From the NCBI GenBank assembly GCA_030642565.1, contig DAOWNM010000210.1, positions 1 to 5,150 on the forward strand: a stretch of DNA of 5,150 nt, given 5' to 3'. This document shows positions 1-5,150 of the stretch, piece after piece. Within the stretch, counting starts at the first letter, position 1. Each line of letters begins with the position of its first letter. The notes under the pieces are model-generated. The model was not told where the DNA came from. It saw only the letters and a list, made by a program, of their open reading frames with translations, and did not search any database. The position numbers and the translations under genes are program-made. This DNA is from Bacteroidota bacterium. Lineage in GTDB: Bacteria > Bacteroidota > Bacteroidia > Bacteroidales > GCA-2748055.

Positions 1-1033
1 CTCCTTTTGCAAATTTATAATTGAAGTTATCGATGATGGAGAGGGAACCATAACATTTCTTCATCTTTTCAATCTCCATGCTCTTCCCTCCCAGTCTCGG
101 GGATTTCACCCGCACGACCAGCTCACCTCCCTCCTCCTCCAGGTTGGCCTTCTCTTTTATCTCCTGAAAGGCATCGATGCGCGACTTTGATTTTCCTGTA
201 CGCGCCTTGGGCATGCGACGTAACCACTCAAGCTCCCTTTTCATAAGGCGGCCGGCCCGGTGTGCTTCCACCTTACGCAGATCTTCCCTGGCAGCCCTCT
301 TCTCCAGGAAATACTCATAATTGCCCTGGTACTGATAGAGATTGCCCAGGCTCAATTCAAAAATCCGGTTGCAGACCCTGTCCAGGAAATAACGGTCGTG
401 GGTCACCATCAGAAGGGTCAGGTTTGTCTGGGAAAGGTATCCTTCCAGCCATTCGATCATATCGATATCGAGATGGTTGGTAGGCTCATCCAGGATCAGA
501 AAATCAGGTTCATCCAGTAGCACCAGTGCCATGGCCAGCCGCTTCTTCTCCCCTCCCGAAAGTTTACCAACAAGCTGACCTGTACTGGTGATACGAAAAA
601 GGTCCAGCAGCTGTCGCAGCCGCCTCTCATAGTCCCACGCATGCAGACGATCCATCTCTGCAGTGGCCGCTTCAAGATCACCGGCTGTCTCTTTCGTCTG
701 CTCCTCCGCATGTTCCTGCAACACCTTCTCATATTGCTTAATAACAGTCAGAACAGCTGTATTGGCAGTGAGAATCAGCTCATCGATGGTAAGACTCTGA
801 TCCAGATCGGGTACCTGCTCCAGGAAAGCTACCTTGATACCATTCCTGAAAGTAAATGTACCTCCATCGGTCGACTCCATACCCGCCAGGATACGCAACA
901 GCGTGGTTTTTCCTGTTCCATTCCGGGCAATAATGGCCGTCTTCTCTCCCCTTGCCAATCCAAAGGTGATTCCTTCGAATAGCATTTGATCTCCAAAAGA
1001 TTTTGATATATTCTCAGCCGAGAGCCAATTCAT
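1..1033 (-). CDS. uup: ABC-F family ATPase, Uup-like (C-terminal part beyond the window)
   Basis: This is a cytoplasmic ABC-F protein. The family has two ATP-binding domains and no membrane domain, and its members act on ribosomes or, for Uup, have been linked to ribosome function and DNA-related phenotypes. The ATG is at 1033-1031 and 344 codons are visible. The first nucleotide-binding domain is complete: Walker A at about 36-43 (ARNGTGKT, with Ala where the classical first Gly sits), Q-loop Gln73, signature LSGGE at 158-162, Walker B LILDE at 179-183, D-loop NHLD and switch His212 (THDRYFLD). The interdomain linker at about 266-290 contains ELEWLRRMPKART followed by KSKSRIDAF. This resembles the Uup linker pattern ExxWIRxxxKAR and favours Uup over EttA. 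The second domain begins near residue 318 and is cut by the window edge before its Walker A. The gene is divergent from the phosphoesterase. ABC-F membership is near certain; the Uup subfamily is likely but rests on half a protein. Confidence 0.93.
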   Translation of the reverse strand, partial: MNWLSAENISKSFGDQMLFEGITFGLARGEKTAIIARNGTGKTTLLRILAGMESTDGGTFTFRNGIKVAFLEQVPDLDQSLTIDELILTANTAVLTVIKQYEKVLQEHAEEQTKETAGDLEAATAEMDRLHAWDYERRLRQLLDLFRITSTGQLVGKLSGGEKKRLAMALVLLDEPDFLILDEPTNHLDIDMIEWLEGYLSQTNLTLLMVTHDRYFLDRVCNRIFELSLGNLYQYQGNYEYFLEKRAAREDLRKVEAHRAGRLMKRELEWLRRMPKARTGKSKSRIDAFQEIKEKANLEEEGGELVVRVKSPRLGGKSMEIEKMKKCYGSLSIIDNFNYKFAKG

Positions 1034-1039
1034 GATGCG

Positions 1040-1047
1040 CAAAGATA
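1040..1047 (-). promoter_or_regulatory. Candidate Bacteroidota -7 box for the ABC-F gene
   Basis: Read on the minus strand this is TATCTTTG, an exact match to the Bacteroidota -7 consensus TAnnTTTG. It ends only 6 bases before the ATG at 1033. Transcription would therefore start at or next to the start codon and give a leaderless or nearly leaderless mRNA. No TTG-type -33 element is seen about 20 bases upstream. The box may be real with an unusual leader, or it may be a chance match. Confidence 0.4.
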
Positions 1048-1060
1048 ACGTTGTTTTAGT

Positions 1061-1068
1061 TAGCTTTG
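1061..1068 (+). promoter_or_regulatory. Candidate Bacteroidota -7 box for the phosphoesterase operon
   Basis: TAGCTTTG matches TAnnTTTG exactly and lies 21 bases before the GTG start at 1090. A transcript would begin around 1073-1076, leaving a leader of about 15 bases. No convincing -33 TTG element is seen at the expected distance, since the region around 1037-1042 reads gcgcaa. The box overlaps the upstream in-frame TTG at 1066, which argues against that codon as the start. It lies 13 bases from the opposing minus-strand box, so the two promoters would share a very compact region. Confidence 0.45.
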
Positions 1069-1089
1069 GGTAGGCCAATATCTTTTAAG

Positions 1090-1782
1090 GTGCGGTTAGC
1101 GATCATATCAGATATCCATGAGGACCATATCAGCCTGCTGAAGATTCTGAAAAGAATCGATCGGACAGGTTGTGATAAACTGATCTGCCTGGGTGATATT
1201 TCAGGATACAGTGAATCGTACTACCGCTACCCCAAAACCAGAAACGCACATGCCTGCCTTGAACTGATTCGGGAGAAGTGCGAAATCATTGTCCCGGGAA
1301 ACCACGATTTGCATGCCGCTGGAAAGATCCCGAAACAGTCTGCCGGGGCCAACTATGAACAGTGGCAGCATGACGAGGATCTGGATCCGGGGTATAGTGA
1401 GGAGGAGGTCGCTTTCCTGGCCAGCCTCCCTGCCTATACGGTCCTCCCCACCCCGGAATATAGTATCCTGCTAAGCCATTATGCCAGCCCCAATCTTTCC
1501 GGAATTATCAAAGGTTTCTATACCAGGGGAAAGGAGTTCGGGGCCCATTTCGACTTCATGCAAAAGAACAACTGCACTCTGGGATTCACCGGACATGCCC
1601 ACGCCCGTGGATTTTACACAGTCACACCCGGGCGGTTCGCGCATTACGGCTACAGACCTCTTCATCTGAAAGATTTTCCAATGGTTGTTGGGATTCCACC
1701 GGTGACCAGCCATAAATACCGCTCTGGTTTTTGTATATTTGATACGGACAGCCACAAAGTCCGGGTAATAAAGAGATATTGA
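1090..1782 (+). CDS. Calcineurin-like metallophosphoesterase (YfcE/Metallophos_2 type)
   Basis: A predicted 230-residue cytoplasmic phosphoesterase that uses two metal ions. The core motifs of the family are visible in order: DIH (Asp8, His10), GDISGY (Asp36), GNHD (Asn71, His72, Asp73), a histidine in LLSHYASP (His130) and GHAH (His169, His171). These supply the usual metal ligands, so an active enzyme is expected. The substrate cannot be told; relatives act on phosphodiesters, nucleotides or phosphoproteins. I chose GTG at 1090 because it gives MRLAIISDIH, the normal N-terminus for the family, in which the first beta-strand begins at once. The reading frame stays open to a TTG at 1066, but that overlaps the candidate -7 box. 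No in-frame ATG lies near the N-terminus. There is no signal peptide or membrane segment. The stop at 1780-1782 is 2 bases from the ATG of the next gene, which suggests one operon and perhaps translational coupling. Confidence 0.9.
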   Translation: MRLAIISDIHEDHISLLKILKRIDRTGCDKLICLGDISGYSESYYRYPKTRNAHACLELIREKCEIIVPGNHDLHAAGKIPKQSAGANYEQWQHDEDLDPGYSEEEVAFLASLPAYTVLPTPEYSILLSHYASPNLSGIIKGFYTRGKEFGAHFDFMQKNNCTLGFTGHAHARGFYTVTPGRFAHYGYRPLHLKDFPMVVGIPPVTSHKYRSGFCIFDTDSHKVRVIKRY

Positions 1783-1784
1783 CA

Positions 1785-4259
1785 ATGCCCCAGAACAATC
1801 TGAACCGGTTTTTTATCTCCATCGTACTGCCTTCAATCCTGGCCATCGGACTCTTTATTCTTGCCATCTTCGTAGTCATCCTCCCCTCTTCTGAAAGAAA
1901 CATTATGGAGGGAAAGAAGGAGATGATCTCCGAACTGACCAACTCTGTCTGCAGCCTGATGGAGGAGTACCAGCAGGAGGCTCTGGATAAACTGATATCC
2001 CCCGACTCGGCCAGGGCACTGGCAGTTGAGCGGATCGGGCGGATCCGTTACGGCGATGAGCAGAAAGATTACTTCTGGATCATCGACAAACAACCCATGA
2101 TGATCATGCACCCCTACCGGCCGGAGCTTATGGGCACCGATCTGAACAGCTACCAGGATCCCGATGGCAAGTTACTTTTCGTGGAGTCGGTCCGGACCGT
2201 GGAAGAGTCCGGAGAGGGCTTTATCTATTATATGTGGCAGTGGAAAGACGATTCGACACGGATTGTACCCAAGCTCTCCTATGTCAGGGAGTTTCAGTCA
2301 TGGAACTGGATCGTGGGAACGGGAATATACCTGGAAGATGTCACACTGGAGATCCGCTCACTGAAGAACCGGTTGTTACGGGTGGTTCTGATAATCACAC
2401 TGGTCATCAGCATCCTTCTGGCATTTATGATCAGGCAGAGCCTCGGAATTGAACGAAAGAAAAAAGCCGCGGAAGATGCGCTCCTCCTCTCCAGGGAGAA
2501 ATATAAGTCACTGGTGGAGGCAGCCACAGAAGGGACACTGATGATGGTAGAGGGTAAATTTGTTTTTTCAAACTTCCGCTTCAGCGATCTCAGCGGCTAC
2601 ATTCCTTCAGAGGTAGAATCACTGCGGTTCGAAGAGCTCTTCAGCCTGAAATGGGAGAACCTCGCCGCTGATTTCAAGGATCCGAAAAAATCGATCTCCC
2701 GCGAAACCCTGTTGAACTGCAAAGAGAACAGAAAGAAGGAGGTAGTGATCTCTGCCTCCATGATCACCTATGCTGAACAGACCGGGTATATCATCGTTAT
2801 CAAGGAGGTAAGCAGCCATATGCAGTTTGAAAAGAATAGTGAACTGCTTTCCGGAGAGTTACAGACCCTGCTGCTGATGATGCACCAGCCCCTGAAAGCG
2901 ATCGCAAGGGATATCAGGCGGGTTCACGCCGATGCTTCTGTCAGGGAGGCTGTAAGGATCATGACCAGGAAACGGTGCGATATCCTGTTCGTTAATCATG
3001 GCGAGAAGATTGTGGGCGTCATCAACCAGCACGATCTCACTGAAAGAGTGCTGGCAACCAGATTGGATCCAGATAAAAAAGTAATTGAGATCATGACCTC
3101 GCCGGTGATCACACTACCCGAAAATGCACTGCTGTATGAAGGATTGCTTACCATGAAGAAAAGGGGTCTCTCCCATATAGCACTGATGGGTCCCAATAAG
3201 AAAATAAGCGGGGTAGTCGGTTTCAGGGAGATTGGTGGAATACAGGAAAATCTGGCAGGGTTCCTGATCAAGGAGATTACAGTTGCTGAAGGGGTGGAGC
3301 AACTCAAACGAATTTACAGGCGTCTGCCTGTCCTGATAAAGGCGCTGACTGAAAGCGGCGGACAGACCGGAATCATTACCCGTATCATCTGTTCTGTAGG
3401 AGATGCCATACACAGGCGCCTCATCGATCTTGCTATGGAAGAACTTGGACCGGCTCCATGTAAATTCGCCTTTGTTGCCATGGGAAGCCAGGGCAGGGGC
3501 GAACAGACCCTGGCCACCGACCAGGACAATGCCATCATTACAGTGAATATGCAGGAGAGTTACAGGCAGGAGGCACAAACCTACTTCCAGGTGCTGGCCA
3601 ATAAGGTCAATAATGAGATGGATGCGGTAGGGTACCGCTATTGCCAGGGAGAGATCATGGCCAAAAATCCCAAATGGAACCGGGATCTGAAAGGCTGGAA
3701 AAAGTACTTCACCGACTGGATTGGGAACAGCAATCCTCAGGACATCCTCGATGCTGCCATCTTCTTCGATTTCCGGTGCATCTATGGCGAGAAAATCCTG
3801 GTTGATCAGCTTCGTACCCATGTAAATAAAGCCTCGGAAGGTAAAGCTGTTTTCTTTTACCATATGGCCCGCTCGATCAACCAGATGAAGATCCCGGCAA
3901 AACCCGATGAACGTCCCATGGACATGAAAAAGATCCTGCTGCCAGTCACCTCCTATATCAGGCTCTACGCCATCCGCGAAAACCTGTCTGTAACAGGCAG
4001 CACAGAACGGGCAGCACTACTTCTTGAGAAGGGGATTTTCGACCCAGCCCTCTACGAAGAGCTGATACAAGCGTTTGATTTCATCACACATCTGCGCATC
4101 AAAAGCCAGGCAGCAAGTATCGCCCGCAACGAGGCACCCGGGAATATAACAGACTCCCGCCTGCTTGACCGGATCGAGACAATTACCCTGAAAAAGCACC
4201 TGCATGATATTGCCGGTCTGCAAACCAGGCTGAGCGGAGAATTCAGCAGTGCTGTGTAA
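1785..4259 (+). CDS. Membrane Cache-PAS-CBS-DUF294 nucleotidyltransferase fusion
   Basis: An 824-residue predicted membrane sensor with a nucleotidyltransferase output. Segments in order: TM helix about 10-33; periplasmic single Cache domain about 35-190, with sCache_2 hallmarks DYFWIID, MIMHPYRPELMGTDL, GEGFIYY, KLSYVREF and WNWIVGTGIY; TM helix about 199-216; charged linker 222-240; PAS-like domain about 238-345 (EAATEGTLMMVEGKFVFSN); CBS pair about 372-490, with GVINQHDL and IMTSPVITLPENA; DUF294-type nucleotidyltransferase about 495-650, with GSQGR at 567-571, Asp579 and Asp581, then GYRYCQGEIMAKNPKW; DUF294_C helical domain about 660-820. Related sCache_2 domains bind small carboxylates, CBS pairs often bind adenine nucleotides, and DUF294 resembles the GlnD transferase domain. 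The nucleotide and the acceptor are unknown. Typical DUF294 proteins are soluble and shorter, with a cyclic-nucleotide-binding domain before CBS. ATG 1785 is preferred over TTG 1779, which lies inside the upstream gene. Domain calls come from motifs; exact borders are approximate. Confidence 0.9.
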   Translation: MPQNNLNRFFISIVLPSILAIGLFILAIFVVILPSSERNIMEGKKEMISELTNSVCSLMEEYQQEALDKLISPDSARALAVERIGRIRYGDEQKDYFWIIDKQPMMIMHPYRPELMGTDLNSYQDPDGKLLFVESVRTVEESGEGFIYYMWQWKDDSTRIVPKLSYVREFQSWNWIVGTGIYLEDVTLEIRSLKNRLLRVVLIITLVISILLAFMIRQSLGIERKKKAAEDALLLSREKYKSLVEAATEGTLMMVEGKFVFSNFRFSDLSGYIPSEVESLRFEELFSLKWENLAADFKDPKKSISRETLLNCKENRKKEVVISASMITYAEQTGYIIVIKEVSSHMQFEKNSELLSGELQTLLLMMHQPLKAIARDIRRVHADASVREAVRIMTRKRCDILFVNHGEKIVGVINQHDLTERVLATRLDPDKKVIEIMTSPVITLPENALLYEGLLTMKKRGLSHIALMGPNKKISGVVGFREIGGIQENLAGFLIKEITVAEGVEQLKRIYRRLPVLIKALTESGGQTGIITRIICSVGDAIHRRLIDLAMEELGPAPCKFAFVAMGSQGRGEQTLATDQDNAIITVNMQESYRQEAQTYFQVLANKVNNEMDAVGYRYCQGEIMAKNPKWNRDLKGWKKYFTDWIGNSNPQDILDAAIFFDFRCIYGEKILVDQLRTHVNKASEGKAVFFYHMARSINQMKIPAKPDERPMDMKKILLPVTSYIRLYAIRENLSVTGSTERAALLLEKGIFDPALYEELIQAFDFITHLRIKSQAASIARNEAPGNITDSRLLDRIETITLKKHLHDIAGLQTRLSGEFSSAV
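1887..2354 (+). other. Periplasmic single Cache (sCache_2-like) sensor domain
   Basis: Domain within the membrane fusion protein, residues about 35-190, lying between two hydrophobic helices and so predicted to face the periplasm. The motifs DYFWIID, MIMHP, GTDL, DPDGK, LSYVREF and GTGIYLEDV follow the order found in the sCache_2 sensors of chemoreceptors and histidine kinases. Family members studied elsewhere bind small organic acids; the ligand here is not predictable from sequence alone. Confidence 0.85.
3267..3734 (+). other. DUF294 nucleotidyltransferase catalytic domain
   Basis: Domain of the fusion protein, residues about 495-650. GSQGRGEQTLATDQDNAII (residues 567-585) is the nucleotidyltransferase signature: Gly567-Ser568 for nucleotide phosphate binding, and Asp579 and Asp581 as metal-binding acids. 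The downstream CQGEIMAKNPKW stretch (620-631) is the second conserved block of this family. The key residues appear intact, so the domain is predicted to be catalytically competent. Confidence 0.85.
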
Positions 4260-4292
4260 ATGCATAACTCAATATTCGAAATCCTTTATAAA
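4260..4292 (+). other. Short intergenic gap with no visible terminator or promoter
   Basis: A 33-base AT-rich spacer between the fusion gene and the beta-helix gene. It contains no GC-rich hairpin with a T-run and no TAnnTTTG box. The only symmetry is the 6-base palindrome ttcgaa at 4275-4280, too short to matter. Read-through from the upstream operon is therefore plausible. Confidence 0.5.
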
Positions 4293-5150
4293 ATGAAAAA
4301 AACGATTTTACTTCTGTTCCTCACCATTCCTTTTGGCCTTTTTTCCCAGGAAATTCAGGAAGCAGATGCACTGGTTTCTCCCAGAATCGCTAAACGTGAA
4401 ATAACCGTTGGTGGAGATAAGGCCCAGGTTTCCGGATACAGTAACCAATCCATCCAGTTTGCCATCGATGCCCTTGAAAAAACCGGAGGAACCGTGATCC
4501 TGAATCCCGGACACTATACAATTTCTAGTCCGGTCCGGCTGAAGAGCAATGTACATCTTGTTGGTTCTGGTGTGGAGACCGTTCTGACAAGAGATCAGGG
4601 TGTGCAGACAAGATATATGGTGGATGCCGATTACGGTGAACTGAAACTGACGGTTGAAGATTCGGATGACTTTGAGATTGGAATGAAAGTACAGGTAACC
4701 GATGACAAAAATAGCGGATGCTGGAATGTTTCTACAGCATATATCACCGATATAGAAGATAATGTGATCTATATTGACAGAGGATTGATCCGCGATTACC
4801 GGTCCGATCTGAATGGGCTGCTGTCCAATGCCTCTTCAGTGATTGAGGTGATTGAGGCGGAAAACAGCTCTATTTCAAATTTGGTGATCGATGGCAACAG
4901 GAGTGAAAACTTCTTTGCTGATGGGTGCAATAGTGCGGGTGTATTGATTTTCAAATCAAAGAAGATCGTCGTTGACCATGTGCAGGTGAAAGATTTTAAC
5001 GGGGAGGGGATCAGCTGGCAAATTACGGAACATGTCACGGTGAAAAACTGTGAGATTTCAGGCAGCGGGAATACCGGATTGCACCCTGGAACAGGATCGC
5101 CCTTCTCGATCATTGAAAACAACGATGTGCATCACAACGATCGCGATGGA
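4293..5150 (+). CDS. Secreted right-handed beta-helix (pectate-lyase-superfamily-like) protein, C-terminus beyond the window
   Basis: The first 286 codons of an exported protein that runs off the right edge. Residues 1-18 form a signal peptide, MKKTILLLFLTIPFGLFS, with likely signal peptidase I cleavage before Gln19; there is no lipobox cysteine. Residues about 50-93 (SIQFAIDALEKTGGTVILNPGHYTI, then LKSNVHLVGSG) form the N-terminal segment typical of pectate-lyase-superfamily beta-helices: a pseudo-helical start, a GG-x-V strand, and PGxY. From about 185 onward, parallel beta-helix rungs recur at roughly 20-25 residue steps: SSISNLVIDGN, KKIVVDHVQVKDFNGEGI, EHVTVKNCEISGSGNTGLHPG and FSIIENNDVHHNDRDG. 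Such folds occur in polysaccharide lyases, glycosidases, epimerases and adhesins. No catalytic residues can be assigned, so enzyme activity is open. The ATG at 4293 directly precedes the lysine-rich signal-peptide start. Its base composition looks somewhat more AT-rich than the upstream operon. Confidence 0.85.
   Translation, partial: MKKTILLLFLTIPFGLFSQEIQEADALVSPRIAKREITVGGDKAQVSGYSNQSIQFAIDALEKTGGTVILNPGHYTISSPVRLKSNVHLVGSGVETVLTRDQGVQTRYMVDADYGELKLTVEDSDDFEIGMKVQVTDDKNSGCWNVSTAYITDIEDNVIYIDRGLIRDYRSDLNGLLSNASSVIEVIEAENSSISNLVIDGNRSENFFADGCNSAGVLIFKSKKIVVDHVQVKDFNGEGISWQITEHVTVKNCEISGSGNTGLHPGTGSPFSIIENNDVHHNDRDG

Noticed and set aside
260..982. Several short plus-strand open frames within the first kilobase
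   Set aside because: All are opposite the ABC-F gene, whose minus-strand frame has every expected ATPase motif.
1066..1089. Upstream TTG start that would add 8 residues to the phosphoesterase
   Set aside because: It overlaps the candidate -7 box TAGCTTTG, the extra residues are not family-like, and GTG at 1090 gives the normal MRLAIISDIH start.
1779..1784. TTG start two codons before the fusion gene ATG
   Set aside because: It overlaps the stop of the phosphoesterase, and an ATG lies only two codons later.
2461..2900. Possible histidine kinase or GGDEF output after the PAS domain
   Set aside because: No H-box, ATPase or GGDEF motif follows; the sequence runs straight into a CBS pair.
3114..3863. 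249-residue open frame on the minus strand
   Set aside because: It is antisense to the conserved CBS and nucleotidyltransferase regions, its translation shows no family motif, and the plus-strand frame is clearly the coding one.
4275..4280. Palindrome ttcgaa in the 33-base gap
   Set aside because: Six bases is expected by chance and is too short for a terminator or a convincing operator.
4796..5122. 108-residue minus-strand open frame at the right end
   Set aside because: It is antisense to the beta-helix repeats and shows no recognisable motif.

Overview
The window looks like chromosomal DNA from a member of the Bacteroidota. Two intergenic boxes match the TAnnTTTG -7 element of that phylum, the gene starts lack clear Shine-Dalgarno sequences, and the ABC-F protein carries a Walker A (ARNGTGKT) and a linker of a kind I associate with Bacteroidota homologues. 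Base composition is near 50% GC by eye. I see no mobile element, tRNA, rRNA or CRISPR array. The phylum call is an inference; I cannot name a genus.

Layout: (1) Positions 1-1033, minus strand, hold the first 344 codons of a Uup-like ABC-F ATPase that runs off the left edge. (2) A 56-base divergent intergenic region (1034-1089) carries one candidate -7 box for each direction. (3) A plus-strand pair follows: a calcineurin-like metallophosphoesterase (1090-1782) and, two bases after its stop, an 824-residue membrane protein (1785-4259). (4) After a 33-base gap, a secreted right-handed beta-helix protein starts at 4293 and runs off the right edge, with 286 codons visible.

The most interesting item is the 824-residue protein. 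From N to C terminus it reads as TM helix, periplasmic single Cache domain (sCache_2 type), TM helix, short charged linker, PAS domain, two CBS domains, DUF294-type nucleotidyltransferase (GSQGRGEQ...DQD) and DUF294_C domain. The usual DUF294 proteins are soluble and carry a cyclic-nucleotide-binding domain in front of the CBS pair. Here that slot appears to be taken by a transmembrane Cache sensor plus PAS. This suggests a one-protein receptor that couples an extracytoplasmic small ligand to nucleotidyl transfer, instead of to a kinase or cyclase. The tightly linked phosphoesterase could be the opposing enzyme that removes or degrades the product. The domain reading comes from motifs in the sequence; the write/erase idea is inference.

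The ABC-F gene probably belongs to a separate divergent transcription unit. The beta-helix gene may be co-transcribed with the pair, because I see neither a terminator nor a promoter in the gap, but its function need not be related.
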